NCBI RefSeq assembly: GCF_000702605.1
Contig: NZ_JNIR01000001.1
Coordinates: 362,501-426,500 of the forward strand
DNA: 64,000 nt
DNA from: Exiguobacterium acetylicum DSM 20416
GTDB lineage: Bacteria; Bacillota; Bacilli; Exiguobacteriales; Exiguobacteriaceae
Direction of reading: 5' to 3'
This document shows, one piece after another, positions 8,037 to 16,517 of the stretch. How positions within the stretch are numbered: the stretch's first letter is position 1; each line of letters begins with the position of its first letter. The position numbers and the translations under genes are program-made. The notes beneath the pieces are model-generated. The model searched no databases. It worked only from the letters and a program-made list of their open reading frames with translations, and had not been told where the DNA came from.

Positions 8037-8810
8037 ATGAAACGAGAAATGAATTATGCCGTCAAGGATCAGGTTGCGACGTTAACCCTTGCTCGACCGA
8101 AACAACTGAATGCATTAACTTCGAATTTATTGGAGGAGTTAGCAGACGCTCTAGAAGAAGCGAATCAGGATGAGGAAGTACGTGTCATCGTCTTGACAGG
8201 CGAGGGACGTGGGTTTTGTGCAGGTCAAGACTTGAAAACTGTCTCACCTGAGCTCGATCATGGTGAATATTTACAACAGTATTATCATCCTGTCGTTCGT
8301 GCACTCGCTAAATCGAAGAAACCGACGATTGCTGCCATCAATGGTGTAGCGGCAGGGGCTGGGTTATCACTCACGCTCGCTTGTGATTTTCGACTAGTCG
8401 ACAAGGAAGCGAAATTATCGCTTGGGTTCATTAATATCGGACTTGTCCCAGATGCGGGTGCTCCGTATTTCTTGCCTCGGCTAATTGGTGCAGCAAAAGC
8501 AACAGAGCTTGCGTTACTCGGTGACACGATTTCAGCAGACGAAGCTGTTTCGCTCAACCTTGCGACACGAAGCATCGAATCAGAGCAATTTGTAGAAGAG
8601 GTCACAGCGTTTGCTCGTCAACTGGCGGATCGTCCGACGAAAGTAATCGGATATATCAAGCAGCTACAGGCAGCGAGTTATGAAAATAACTTGGAGGAAA
8701 TGCTTGCTCAAGAAATCATCTACCAGTCACGCGCTGGGAAAACGGAAGACCATCTTCATGCTGTTGAATCCTTCATCGAAAAAAAACGCCCTGTTTTTGT
8801 CGGACGATGA
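8037..8810 (+). CDS. Enoyl-CoA hydratase/isomerase family protein (PaaG-like)
   Basis: A 257-residue crotonase-fold enzyme acting on acyl-CoA thioesters. The oxyanion-hole region AGQDLK (residues about 62-67) and the NGVAAGAGLSLTLACD block are typical. The catalytic region reads GLVPDAGAPYFLPRLIG. An aspartate stands where PaaG isomerase has its catalytic Asp, and the two glutamates of classical enoyl-CoA hydratase are not both present. An enoyl-CoA or ring-epoxide isomerase role is therefore more likely than simple hydration, although no other phenylacetate genes are visible. The FadR-like operator ahead of it suggests control by fatty-acid availability. Confidence 0.85.
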   Translation: MKREMNYAVKDQVATLTLARPKQLNALTSNLLEELADALEEANQDEEVRVIVLTGEGRGFCAGQDLKTVSPELDHGEYLQQYYHPVVRALAKSKKPTIAAINGVAAGAGLSLTLACDFRLVDKEAKLSLGFINIGLVPDAGAPYFLPRLIGAAKATELALLGDTISADEAVSLNLATRSIESEQFVEEVTAFARQLADRPTKVIGYIKQLQAASYENNLEEMLAQEIIYQSRAGKTEDHLHAVESFIEKKRPVFVGR

Positions 8811-8830
8811 ATCGAAGACATATATAGAAG

Positions 8831-8866
8831 AAAGACGTCGGAATCGCACGATGCGCCGACGTCTTT
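8831..8866. terminator. Bidirectional terminator between convergent genes
   Basis: Perfect 11-base arms (8831-8841 and 8856-8866) start with AAA and end with TTT, followed by more T. It serves the crotonase gene and the convergent antiporter gene. Confidence 0.8.
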
Positions 8867-8867
8867 T

Positions 8868-10019
8868 TCACTTCAATTTCTTTTTGATTTTTCGTGCGGT
8901 CGCATGTGTACGATCCGTTAAGGCAGTAGAGATACGGAACAATAGGATTCCAAGAAAAGCGGAAACAAAAATATAAATTCCGGTCAACGTCACGAATGCG
9001 CCACTAGCGAGCGTGATGAATAGAATCGAAAATTCACCGCGTGGTCCAAGACAAAAGCCTGATTCGATCGCATGATAATTGGATAGACCGAACGATTTTC
9101 CACCGAGATAACCGACTAAGAATTTCGAGACGACTCCCCAAATGACAAGAGCGAAGAAAAATAGATCAATGGGTAACCCCTCAGTCAACTCGAACGACAT
9201 TCCGAGCGTGATAAAGAACAAGGGTAATAATAAGTCTTGGAACGGAGTGACTAGCCGTTTAAGATAACGCGTCTCATCCAGTTCGGTTAACAGAATACCG
9301 ATGATGAAGGCACCGAGTACTTCGGATAGACCAAATAAGATTCCAATTCCAGAAAACAATAAGATTAAGCCGATGATCCCGATTCCAGCATCCGGGTGTC
9401 GATAGAGGGAATCGACTAACCGTCCACGTCTTCGAATAAACAACGTCATGATCATCAGAGCAATGAAGAAGAAGGCGAACCCGAGAAAGATGATGCTGAT
9501 TTTGGCAACCGAGAACGTCTCAGTCCCTAAAACGAACGGAGCCGTCGTCAGTAAGATTGGTGCCATCAAATCTTCGAAGACGAGTAAGGACAGCACGAAG
9601 CGATTCACGTCTTGGTGTTTATCTGGTTCACGGTCGAGTAGCCGAGCAGAAATCGAAGAACTCGTCGCATACAAGACACAGCCGATCAAAAACGATTCGG
9701 CGACTGAAAAGCCAAACGATAGGGTCAACAGGATTGTTCCACCGAACGAAAGTAGAATATCGATGACTCCTGCTTTCCAAATGGAACGGAGCTGAATCAG
9801 CAAGTCCGCCACTGAAAATTTTAGACCGAGTAAAAAGAATAAGACGATGATGCCCGCTTCTCCTCCGAGTTTCAGCTCTTCGGGAGGGTCGTAATAGAAG
9901 CCAAGGACGATTCCGATCAAGATGAAGGCCAGAATACTTGGGACGTGGAATCGTTCACTCAAGTAACTGATCGTAAACAAGCCGATGAGGATGAGACCGG
10001 CGTAAAAGAAAATTTCCAT
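8868..10019 (-). CDS. Kef-type (CPA2) monovalent cation:proton antiporter
   Basis: A 383-residue membrane protein with about twelve helices, matching the Na+/H+ exchanger domain of the CPA2 family. Conserved segments include the glycine-rich LAFILIGIVLGF helix, the FFLLGLKFS segment, and LVFEDLMAP, which carries the acidic residue of the ion pathway. The basic tail ends soon after the last helix and contains no RCK/TrkA-N domain, so it resembles Bacillus KhtU or GerN-like transporters rather than full KefB. No khtT-like regulatory partner is adjacent. Transported ion (K+ or Na+) cannot be decided. Confidence 0.88.
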   Translation of the reverse strand: MEIFFYAGLILIGLFTISYLSERFHVPSILAFILIGIVLGFYYDPPEELKLGGEAGIIVLFFLLGLKFSVADLLIQLRSIWKAGVIDILLSFGGTILLTLSFGFSVAESFLIGCVLYATSSSISARLLDREPDKHQDVNRFVLSLLVFEDLMAPILLTTAPFVLGTETFSVAKISIIFLGFAFFFIALMIMTLFIRRRGRLVDSLYRHPDAGIGIIGLILLFSGIGILFGLSEVLGAFIIGILLTELDETRYLKRLVTPFQDLLLPLFFITLGMSFELTEGLPIDLFFFALVIWGVVSKFLVGYLGGKSFGLSNYHAIESGFCLGPRGEFSILFITLASGAFVTLTGIYIFVSAFLGILLFRISTALTDRTHATARKIKKKLK

Positions 10020-10106
10020 GGAGGATATCCTCCTTTCTGTACCCTATACCCTAATTCGCAAGCATTCATTAACTCGTTTCTATCCTGGAGAACGGATACA
10101 GAAGAA

Positions 10107-10156
10107 AAAAGCCTGGACACAAAACTTCTTTATAGAAGGTAAGTGTCCAGGCTTTT
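10107..10156 (-). terminator. Terminator downstream of the neopullulanase remnant
   Basis: Perfect 14-base arms (10107-10120 and 10143-10156), with an additional small inner pairing. An A/T run lies on each side, giving T6 on the minus strand. Confidence 0.8.
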
Positions 10157-10162
10157 AGATGG

Positions 10163-11086
10163 TTATAAGACTTGAACGATCGTTCCCGAATACGCAGGGA
10201 GAGAGACATCAAGCGTCTGCTGGTGCGTGTTCGTCAATAAATCAAGCCCCCGACCAGCTTGTGGAGCGGTCAACGAAACAGAAACATCTGAGTTGTTGAA
10301 ATAGATATAATACAATCCTTCCGGACTCATGCGACGCATGATGATCGTATTTGTCTCATCATTCGCGTGAACGAAAGAGATATGTCCTTTGTTCGCAAGT
10401 GTCTTATGTTGTTTTCGAAGCTGCAACAAGTGTCGCGTATAGGCGAATAACTCCTGATCCTGCTCCTCTGGATCCCACGGCATACATTTCCGGCAGCCTG
10501 GATCTTGATCCCCATCAAGACCGATTTCATCTCCATAATAAATGACAGGACTGCCCGAGAACGTCAGCATCGAAAGTAACAAGAGACGTAACTTACTCTT
10601 ATTATTCCCTGCACGCGTCAATGCACGCGGTGTATCGTGAGAACCGATCAAATTAAAGGTTACTTCATTGACATTCATCGTGTTTGAGAACAATACATGC
10701 GACATATCGTTCGCATACGAAGTTGCTTTAGTCTTATCTAAGGCAAAGAAGTTCAAGGCGGCATTCGTAAATGGATAGTTCATGACGGCGTCAAACTGGT
10801 CACCGAGCAACCATTCCTGTGAGTCATGCCAAATTTCACCAAGGATATACGTGTCAGGGTTGACCTCCTTGACGACTTGACGGAAATCACGCCAAAATGC
10901 GTGATCGACTTCGTTGGCGACGTCGAGTCGCCAGCCATCGATTCCGAATTCTTCGACCCAGTAACGAGCGACGTGGAGCAAGTAAGACTTTACTTCATCA
11001 TTCTCGGTATTGAATTTCGGCATCTCAGGTACGAAAGCAAACGTATCGTAGTTCGGCAATGGTTCTGTCACGAGCGGGAAATCACG
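10163..11086 (-). pseudogene. Neopullulanase/cyclomaltodextrinase, C-terminal half only (broken 5' end)
   Basis: A GH13 alpha-glucan hydrolase remnant. Three catalytic carboxylates are visible: the nucleophile in GWRLDVAN, the acid/base in ILGEIWHD, and the stabiliser in LIGSHDTPR. The C-terminal beta domain is complete. The family normally has about 585 residues, with an N-terminal CBM34 domain and the first barrel strands including conserved region I. All of that is missing. Homology stops abruptly near 11,086, just after RDFPL, where sequence from a YitT gene begins on the other strand. A GTG could start translation at 11,071, but without half of the barrel the product should be inactive. 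Confidence 0.8.
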
Positions 11087-11257
11087 CAGATTCCTTCGAT
11101 CGGTACGTATTCACGAGCTGAAAAAGCGACGTTGATGATGGTCATCGAGCGTCACGAATTGCGGGACATTGAACGGATTTGCCGGGAAGCGGACGAGACG
11201 GTCTTCATCAACGTCGTCGCAACGGACTCGGTCGTCGGATACTTCCGAAAAGGATAA
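11087..11257 (+). pseudogene. YitT/DUF2179 family membrane protein, C-terminal fragment only
   Basis: The frame reads QIPSIGTYSRAEKATL followed by a stretch like the cytoplasmic DUF2179 domain that ends YitT-type proteins (about 280 residues with five or six N-terminal helices). It stops in a normal TAA. Only about 56 residues remain, and all membrane helices are missing. The left edge coincides with the break in the divergent neopullulanase gene, so a single deletion seems to have removed the 5' halves of two divergent genes and their shared promoter region. Confidence 0.7.
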
Positions 11258-11260
11258 TGA

Positions 11261-11299
11261 AAAAGGCACTTGCTCTGCAACATGCAGCAAGTGCCTTTT
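11261..11299. terminator. Bidirectional terminator between the YitT remnant and the Cof phosphatase gene
   Basis: Perfect 14-base arms (11261-11274 and 11286-11299) with A4 and T4 ends around an 11-base loop. It would have ended the former yitT gene and ends the convergent HAD gene. Confidence 0.8.
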
Positions 11300-11307
11300 A
11301 TCTGTTT

Positions 11308-12117
11308 TCATGCGAGCCCGAGGACGTGTCTCAAGTAATAGGCGATCCCGTCATCTTCATTTCGCTTCGTCGTGCCGTTTGCCAGGTGCTTCAGCGCGGG
11401 GATGGCATTTCCCATCGCGACACCATGTCCAGCATACTCGATCATCTCTAAATCGTTTTCCTCATCACCGAAAGCAATGATTTGTTTAGAGTCAATACCA
11501 AGGTGATGCGCGATATGGGCAAGACCGACCGCTTTACTTGTACCTTTTCGCATCACTTCGACCATGAATTCAGGCTTCACCCATTGACGATTGAGTACCG
11601 TCTCGGCATGAATACCAGATAATTCGGAGCGGATCTCATCGACGTGTTCTCCTTTGGCATGAATCAAAAGAGAGGTTGGTTCATGCATAAGCACCTTTCG
11701 TAAATCTCCGGTCGTGACGGATAAGGCATGGTCAGTATAGAATTCGTAGATGCCAACCGGATCATATTGAAAATAGACATGATCCGTGACTTCACAGACG
11801 ATGTTCTGTGTCTTCGTCTCAGCGATGGACTCTAAAATATGTTGAACGGTTTTTAATGGAATTGGATGATGCTGGACTTCAAAGTGGGTGTCTTGTGGGT
11901 GATGGACGAGACCACCGTTAAAGTTAACGATTGGTGTCGTTAAACCGAGCTGTTCGTAATATTTCCTGGCGTGACGAAACGGTCGTCCGGTTGCGATGAC
12001 GACTTCGTGACCATTCGCACGCGCGCGTTGCAGCGCATTGATGTTCGTAGCGCTGATTGTCTTATCATCTTTTAAAAGAGTGCCGTCGAGATCGACAGCG
12101 ATTAAGTGACGGGTCAT
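11308..12117 (-). CDS. Cof-type HAD-superfamily phosphatase
   Basis: A 269-residue cytoplasmic phosphatase with a C2-type cap. HAD motif I is DLDGTLLKDD, with the nucleophile Asp near residue 9. Motif II is VIATGRPF, motif III is the lysine in MRKGTSKAVGLA, and motif IV is AFGDEENDLEMI. Such enzymes act on sugar phosphates, flavin nucleotides or pyridoxal phosphate, and the substrate cannot be assigned. It is monocistronic, ended by a shared hairpin. Confidence 0.88.
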   Translation of the reverse strand: MTRHLIAVDLDGTLLKDDKTISATNINALQRARANGHEVVIATGRPFRHARKYYEQLGLTTPIVNFNGGLVHHPQDTHFEVQHHPIPLKTVQHILESIAETKTQNIVCEVTDHVYFQYDPVGIYEFYTDHALSVTTGDLRKVLMHEPTSLLIHAKGEHVDEIRSELSGIHAETVLNRQWVKPEFMVEVMRKGTSKAVGLAHIAHHLGIDSKQIIAFGDEENDLEMIEYAGHGVAMGNAIPALKHLANGTTKRNEDDGIAYYLRHVLGLA

Positions 12118-12256
12118 GATGGAATCCTCCGCTTTCTTTTCGTTAATTCTACTGTAGCATATGAAGCGATTGTCCTTCTTATGAAACGATTAAGTTTTTC
12201 AAGGAAAAGAAAGCGCTTGAAAAAATTAGAGAAAAGCTGTTGCTTGGTTTAAAAAA

Positions 12257-12265
12257 TGGTATACT
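12257..12265 (+). promoter_or_regulatory. Extended -10 promoter of the DUF2929-type gene
   Basis: TGG followed by TATACT gives an extended -10 element. No good -35 box lies at 17 bases, as is common for TGN-type promoters. The start codon is about 50 bases downstream, with GGAGGGG ahead of it. Confidence 0.5.
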
Positions 12266-12315
12266 ACAAATCGTAGGATAACTCTATAGTACGTTATGGA
12301 AACGGAGGGGAAATC

Positions 12316-12510
12316 ATGCGTTTTCTCGTTACATTCTTTTGGTCATTCTTACTCGTGAACACAGCTGTGTTCATCGTATCGGCAGTTGATGCAGTAACGT
12401 ATAGCTTCGGATTCGCGACAGCTATGTCTGTCGTCACTTCACTTGTCGTCTTCGCACTCGATGCCGTCAATGAAGATTTAGGTCTTGGTCAAGGGACTAA
12501 GGCAGAATAA
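12316..12510 (+). CDS. Small membrane protein, DUF2929/YjzD-like
   Basis: A 64-residue protein with two hydrophobic helices (residues about 4-24 and 30-50) separated by a short turn, and an acidic tail (DAVNEDLGLGQGTKAE). The opening MRFLVTFFWSFLL resembles the DUF2929 family, known in Bacillus as YjzD near fatty-acid synthesis genes. No fab genes are adjacent here. Function is unknown. It has its own extended -10 promoter, a strong GGAGGGG site and a terminator. Confidence 0.7.
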   Translation: MRFLVTFFWSFLLVNTAVFIVSAVDAVTYSFGFATAMSVVTSLVVFALDAVNEDLGLGQGTKAE

Positions 12511-12512
12511 GG

Positions 12513-12553
12513 AAAAGCGAGATGTCGTCACATGGGCGATAGGCTCGCTTTTT
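12513..12553 (+). terminator. Terminator after the DUF2929-type gene
   Basis: Nine-base arms (AAAAGCGAG and CTCGCTTTT) enclose a 22-base loop and are followed by T. The long loop makes it moderate in strength. Confidence 0.6.
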
Positions 12554-12573
12554 GTCTTAAGGAGGAATGATCG

Positions 12574-13707
12574 ATGATCGTCATCGAACAGGTTCTGTGG
12601 CAACAGATGCCGCAAAATATCTACATAGCAGGAAATCAGATCATCGGAATCGGTTCCTATACCATAGATGAAGCAATGATTACGCATCGGATCGATGGTC
12701 GCGGCAAACAGCTAGTTCCTGGATTCATCGATGGACACTTACATCCAATCGGTGGGGGAGGAGAAGGCGGATTTGCGACGAGAACAGCATCGCTGACCGT
12801 TCGAGACATATTCGAAGGTGGTGTCACGACGGTCGTTGGATTACTCGGAACGGATGGTTGGACACGAACGGGAATCGATCTACTGGCACATATACGAGGA
12901 TATGCTGCATCTGGTATCCGCCCCTTTCTATTAAGCGGAAGTTATATGGTTCCACCGGTCTTCCTGACGCAATCGACAGGACATGATATCGTCCTCATCA
13001 ATGAAGTGATCGGTATCGGGGAAATTGCCATCAACGATCATCGGTCGACACAACCGACAGCCCATGAACTCGCACGATTAGCGTCAGAAGCCCGAATTGC
13101 CGGCATGGTCAAAGGCGTGTCGGGAACGATGAACGTCCATATCGGAGACGGGAAACAAGGACTCGATCTATTACATGAAGTGATTGACACGACTGATATC
13201 CCCATCGGACAATTCCTTCCGACGCATATCAACCGGAGTGAACGGATTTTTGAAGCGGGACTCGCCTGGGCGAAACAGGGCGGACGAATCGATTTCACGA
13301 CGTGTACGACGGAAAGCTTCATTGCGGAAGGCGAAATTCCGGCAGGACAGGCTGTCGCCCGTGCTTTAGCAGCAGGAATCCCACCTGAACAGATTACGAT
13401 GTCGAGCGATGCTGGTGCCAGTCTTCCGGCATTTGATGATGCAGGTCGTCTAGTTCGGATTGATACAGGAAAGCCTTCTTCTCTGATACAAGCCGTGCGC
13501 GATGCAGTGGCGCATGGTGTTGCTTTTGATCAGGCAATCACGACGATCACGCGACATGTCGCGGATGCATATGGTATACCGGGCGGGCGAATAGCGGTCG
13601 GAGAACGAGCGGATCTGTTACTGATTGATGACGCTTTGCAAATCGATACGATTCTTGCGAATGGTCATGCTATAATGGTTCAGAAAAAATGGCTAATACC
13701 AGAATGA
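12574..13707 (+). CDS. iadA: Isoaspartyl dipeptidase (beta-aspartyl peptidase)
   Basis: A 377-residue amidohydrolase-superfamily metallopeptidase that cleaves isoaspartyl dipeptides released from damaged proteins. The zinc site begins with GFIDGHLHPIGGGGEGG (HXH near residue 50). Later ligands lie in LPTHINRSERIF and the catalytic Asp in TMSSDAGASLP. The GEIAINDHRS segment with its conserved glutamate and tyrosine/serine surroundings is typical of IadA. It has an AAGGAGG site eight bases before the ATG and is followed after 13 bases by the thioredoxin-like gene, so the two may be cotranscribed. Confidence 0.88.
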   Translation: MIVIEQVLWQQMPQNIYIAGNQIIGIGSYTIDEAMITHRIDGRGKQLVPGFIDGHLHPIGGGGEGGFATRTASLTVRDIFEGGVTTVVGLLGTDGWTRTGIDLLAHIRGYAASGIRPFLLSGSYMVPPVFLTQSTGHDIVLINEVIGIGEIAINDHRSTQPTAHELARLASEARIAGMVKGVSGTMNVHIGDGKQGLDLLHEVIDTTDIPIGQFLPTHINRSERIFEAGLAWAKQGGRIDFTTCTTESFIAEGEIPAGQAVARALAAGIPPEQITMSSDAGASLPAFDDAGRLVRIDTGKPSSLIQAVRDAVAHGVAFDQAITTITRHVADAYGIPGGRIAVGERADLLLIDDALQIDTILANGHAIMVQKKWLIPE

Positions 13708-13720
13708 CGGAGGGATAGAC

Positions 13721-14209
13721 GTGTCAAAGAAAACAAAACGTAAAAATACGAAAAAACCGCAATCCAAGGCGAATTGGATTACAGCGGGAGTCATCGCCTT
13801 AATCGTATTGGTGGGAGGATTACTTCTTGTCTTCACGGATCGAGAAGATTCTGCATCGAAGAACGGCAATCTAACGGCTACACAAGTCGCAGATAAAGTA
13901 AAATCCGGTGATGAATTCTATACGTATTTCTATCAAACGGGTTGTTCCCACTGTGAAAAAGTAAAACCATATCTCGTCCCGCTTGGTGAAAAACAAGATA
14001 TCCCATTCGAACAGATCGACCTTGCTGTCGAACAGTCGGCTTGGGATACGTTTGGTATCGAGGGTACACCGACTGTCGTTCACTTTAAGGACGGTAAGGA
14101 AGTTGGACGTGTCGCAGGTGAGCAAACGGAAGACAGCTATAAAGAGTTCTTCGCTGGAAAAGACGTAGAGGACTCAAAAGAAGAATCATCTGGTGATCTC
14201 AATGATTAA
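13721..14209 (+). CDS. Membrane-anchored thioredoxin-like protein
   Basis: A 162-residue protein starting at GTG. A very basic N terminus is followed by one transmembrane helix (residues about 19-41), which places the thioredoxin domain outside the cell. The active site is CSHC near residue 75, with the cis-proline in GTPTV. The tail is acidic. The family reduces or forms disulfides in extracytoplasmic proteins, and this one resembles bacterial thiol-disulfide oxidoreductases of the BdbA/TlpA kind, but its partner is unknown. Its stop overlaps the start of psd, suggesting translational coupling. Confidence 0.82.
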   Translation: MSKKTKRKNTKKPQSKANWITAGVIALIVLVGGLLLVFTDREDSASKNGNLTATQVADKVKSGDEFYTYFYQTGCSHCEKVKPYLVPLGEKQDIPFEQIDLAVEQSAWDTFGIEGTPTVVHFKDGKEVGRVAGEQTEDSYKEFFAGKDVEDSKEESSGDLND

Positions 14210-14981
14210 AAAATGGTTTTACTCTCGTGTGTTCGAATTAAATGGACACCCGCTTGTTGCCAAACAACTGAAACGTTTTGCGATGAGCCGTATCAGTCGT
14301 CCGTTTATCCGTCCGTTCGTTCAGGCATACGATTTAAATATGACAGAAGCGACTCGGAGCCTTGAAGAGTATTCGAGTTTACATGACGTCTTCGTTCGTC
14401 ATGTCAAACGGGAAATGCGACCGATCGATCAAGCAGAAGGCGCATTCGTCAGTCCGTGTGACGGTGTGCTATCCGTCGTTGACGATTTGACGGCTGATAG
14501 CCGCTTTACCGTCAAAGGACAATCGTATACGGTATCCGAGTTACTCGGTTCCCATCATGAAGCACAGCAATATGTCGGTGGACGTGTAATGATCTTTTAC
14601 TTAAGTCCGCAAAACTACCATCGTGTTCATGTACCGATGGATGGAACGGTCCGGACGAGTTATACGCTCGGTCGCGATTCGGCACCAGTAAATGAGATTG
14701 GTCTCACACATGCGCTTCGCCCATTGACTCGGAACTACCGTCGTGTGACACGCATCGTCCAAGGGAAACATGCTCTTGAACATGTCATGGTCGGTGCACT
14801 CAACGTCAACTCGATCGTTCGGACGAACGAGTCGAAGGACCTTCGTCGCGGGGATGAGTTCGGATACTTCTCATTCGGTTCGACGGTCGTCCTGATTTGT
14901 CCGAAAGATGCATTGACGTTAGACAGTCAAGCAATCGGACCAGTTTTAATGGGGCAACGCCTCGGACAATGGCATTCATGA
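14202..14981 (+). CDS. psd: Phosphatidylserine decarboxylase proenzyme
   Basis: It converts phosphatidylserine to phosphatidylethanolamine at the membrane using a pyruvoyl cofactor formed by self-cleavage. The cleavage site is the GST in FSFGSTVV near residue 226, which would give a large beta and a small alpha chain. The catalytic aspartate lies in SPCDGVLS and the histidines in YHRVHVP. Length (259 residues) fits the family. I chose the ATG because a GGTGAT site lies five bases upstream; a GTG three codons earlier is possible. It overlaps the thioredoxin-like gene by eight bases and completes the pathway begun by PssA. Confidence 0.92.
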   Translation: MIKKWFYSRVFELNGHPLVAKQLKRFAMSRISRPFIRPFVQAYDLNMTEATRSLEEYSSLHDVFVRHVKREMRPIDQAEGAFVSPCDGVLSVVDDLTADSRFTVKGQSYTVSELLGSHHEAQQYVGGRVMIFYLSPQNYHRVHVPMDGTVRTSYTLGRDSAPVNEIGLTHALRPLTRNYRRVTRIVQGKHALEHVMVGALNVNSIVRTNESKDLRRGDEFGYFSFGSTVVLICPKDALTLDSQAIGPVLMGQRLGQWHS

Positions 14982-14985
14982 AAGC

Positions 14986-15008
14986 GAGACGCCCGTTTTG
15001 GGCGTCTC
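14986..15008 (+). terminator. Hairpin after psd (weak terminator)
   Basis: Perfect nine-base GC-rich arms (14986-14994 and 15000-15008) with a five-base loop, but only a short T-poor tail (CTTACGTTT). It may only attenuate transcription into the following transporter gene. Confidence 0.5.
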
Positions 15009-15031
15009 CTTACGTTTAGGAGGAATGAATC

Positions 15032-16381
15032 ATGCCGGCACTGGCATTAGCAGAAATCGGAAGTACACAGGTCCAAACCTATATCGCACTCATCATTTTT
15101 TTAGTGACCTATGGCTTCATCATCAGTGAAAAAGTAAGTCGGGCGATCGTCGCCTTGCTTGGAGCGCTCGCGATGGTCATCATCGGCATCGTGGATCTCG
15201 AGACTGCATTATTTGAATACATCGAGTGGGGAACGATCGTCTTATTGATTGGCATGATGATTCTCGTCACGATTGCCAACCAATCTGGCTTGTTCGAATA
15301 CATCGCAATCCGTGCGGCGAAGACGACGAAAGGTGATCCGATCAAGGTGTTGATTCTACTGTCTGCATTGACGGCACTTGGATCTGCCTTTCTTGATAAC
15401 GTCACGACGGTTCTATTGATCGTTCCAATCACGTTTTCGATTACGAAGATACTTAAGATTGCGCCGTTTCCGTTCTTGCTCGCAGAAGTATTGTTTGCAA
15501 ACATCGGTGGGACGGCGACCTTGATCGGCGATCCACCGAACATCATGATTGGTGCTGCGAATCCACACTTAACGTTTAACGCCTTTTTAGTGAATCTCGC
15601 ACCGATTATTCTCGTCATCACGGTTGTAACGATTGGCATTCTGTACTTCATCTTCCGCAAACAACTGCATGTCGAAGCGGAAGATCGACAGAAACTGATG
15701 GAAATCGATGAAAAGAGTTATATTGTCAGTCGCAAATTGGTCACACGGAGTAGTATCGTCCTCGTCAGTACGATTGCGTTGTTCGTGTTGCATCCGGTGC
15801 TTGATCGAATCGGACTCCATCTCGAAGCACCGGCCATCGCGATCCTTGGAGCGACGGTCCTAATGTTGCTGACGATCGAAAACGATCATCAGCTCGAAGG
15901 AATTTTTGCCCGCATCGAATGGACGACGATCTTTTTCTTCGCCGGACTGTTCGTGCTCGTCGGCGGGATTCAGGAGGCGGGTATCATTCGCTACCTTGCG
16001 GAAAAGACGATTGATCTGACAGGCGGTGATATCAAGACGACAGCAACTGCTGTGCTTTGGTTGTCCGGTATCGCCAGTGCGACGATCGATAACATCCCGT
16101 TCGTCGCGACGATGATTCCACTCATCAACGATGTGGCTGCTGGGATCGGATTGTCACCAGCAGATGCGAAAGTGGACGTGTTATGGTGGTCCCTCGCACT
16201 CGGTGCCTGTCTCGGTGGTAACGGAACATTGATTGGTGCGTCGGCGAACGTCATCGTCGCGGGTCTTGCGACACGACAAGGTGAAAAATTCACCTATATG
16301 CGCTTTTTGATTTACGGAGCACCGATCACGATCGTAACGTTGATTCTATCCCAACTCTATCTGTGGATTCGGTATTATTAA
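15032..16381 (+). CDS. ArsB/NhaD family (ion transporter superfamily) permease
   Basis: A 449-residue membrane protein with about eleven helices. Diagnostic segments are SAFLDNVTTVLLIVP and ANIGGTATLIGDPPNIMIG in the first half, with the repeats SATIDNIPFVATMIP and GACLGGNGTLIGASANVI in the second. This two-fold arrangement is that of the ArsB/NhaD/CitM superfamily. No arsenic genes are nearby, so arsenite export is not indicated. Na+/H+ exchange or transport of an organic or inorganic anion is equally possible. An AGGAGGAAT site precedes the ATG. Confidence 0.85.
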   Translation: MPALALAEIGSTQVQTYIALIIFLVTYGFIISEKVSRAIVALLGALAMVIIGIVDLETALFEYIEWGTIVLLIGMMILVTIANQSGLFEYIAIRAAKTTKGDPIKVLILLSALTALGSAFLDNVTTVLLIVPITFSITKILKIAPFPFLLAEVLFANIGGTATLIGDPPNIMIGAANPHLTFNAFLVNLAPIILVITVVTIGILYFIFRKQLHVEAEDRQKLMEIDEKSYIVSRKLVTRSSIVLVSTIALFVLHPVLDRIGLHLEAPAIAILGATVLMLLTIENDHQLEGIFARIEWTTIFFFAGLFVLVGGIQEAGIIRYLAEKTIDLTGGDIKTTATAVLWLSGIASATIDNIPFVATMIPLINDVAAGIGLSPADAKVDVLWWSLALGACLGGNGTLIGASANVIVAGLATRQGEKFTYMRFLIYGAPITIVTLILSQLYLWIRYY

Positions 16382-16382
16382 G

Positions 16383-16410
16383 AAAACGGAAGGTCCGCCT
16401 TCCGTTTTCT
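16383..16410 (+). terminator. Terminator after the ArsB/NhaD gene
   Basis: Perfect 12-base arms (16383-16394 and 16399-16410) with a four-base loop and trailing TTTT. Confidence 0.85.
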
Positions 16411-16438
16411 TTTGTGCGTCGCTCTTACTACCTGATTG

Positions 16439-16447
16439 TGCTATAAT
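16439..16447 (+). promoter_or_regulatory. Extended -10 promoter of the yqeG operon
   Basis: TGC followed by a perfect TATAAT gives an extended -10 element. The -35 region is poor. Transcription would start about 60 bases before yqeG and could run through the conserved ribosome-assembly cluster. Confidence 0.6.
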
Positions 16448-16517
16448 CGAACGATAAGAGCATAACTGTTTCTTAAACTTAACTATAGAGCTAGACCATT
16501 ATCTGGAGGTTTTATTC

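Noticed and set aside
8680-8976. A 98-codon frame spanning the crotonase end and the terminator
   Set aside because: It covers the ends of two well-supported convergent genes and the hairpin between them.
10826-11257. The 143-codon plus-strand frame as a complete gene
   Set aside because: Only its last 56 or so codons resemble the YitT C terminus. The earlier part is antisense to the neopullulanase remnant, so it is a chance read-through across the deletion junction.
15109-15660. A 183-codon antisense frame within the ArsB/NhaD gene
   Set aside because: It is a shadow of a hydrophobic gene with biased codons, and the plus-strand gene has all family motifs.
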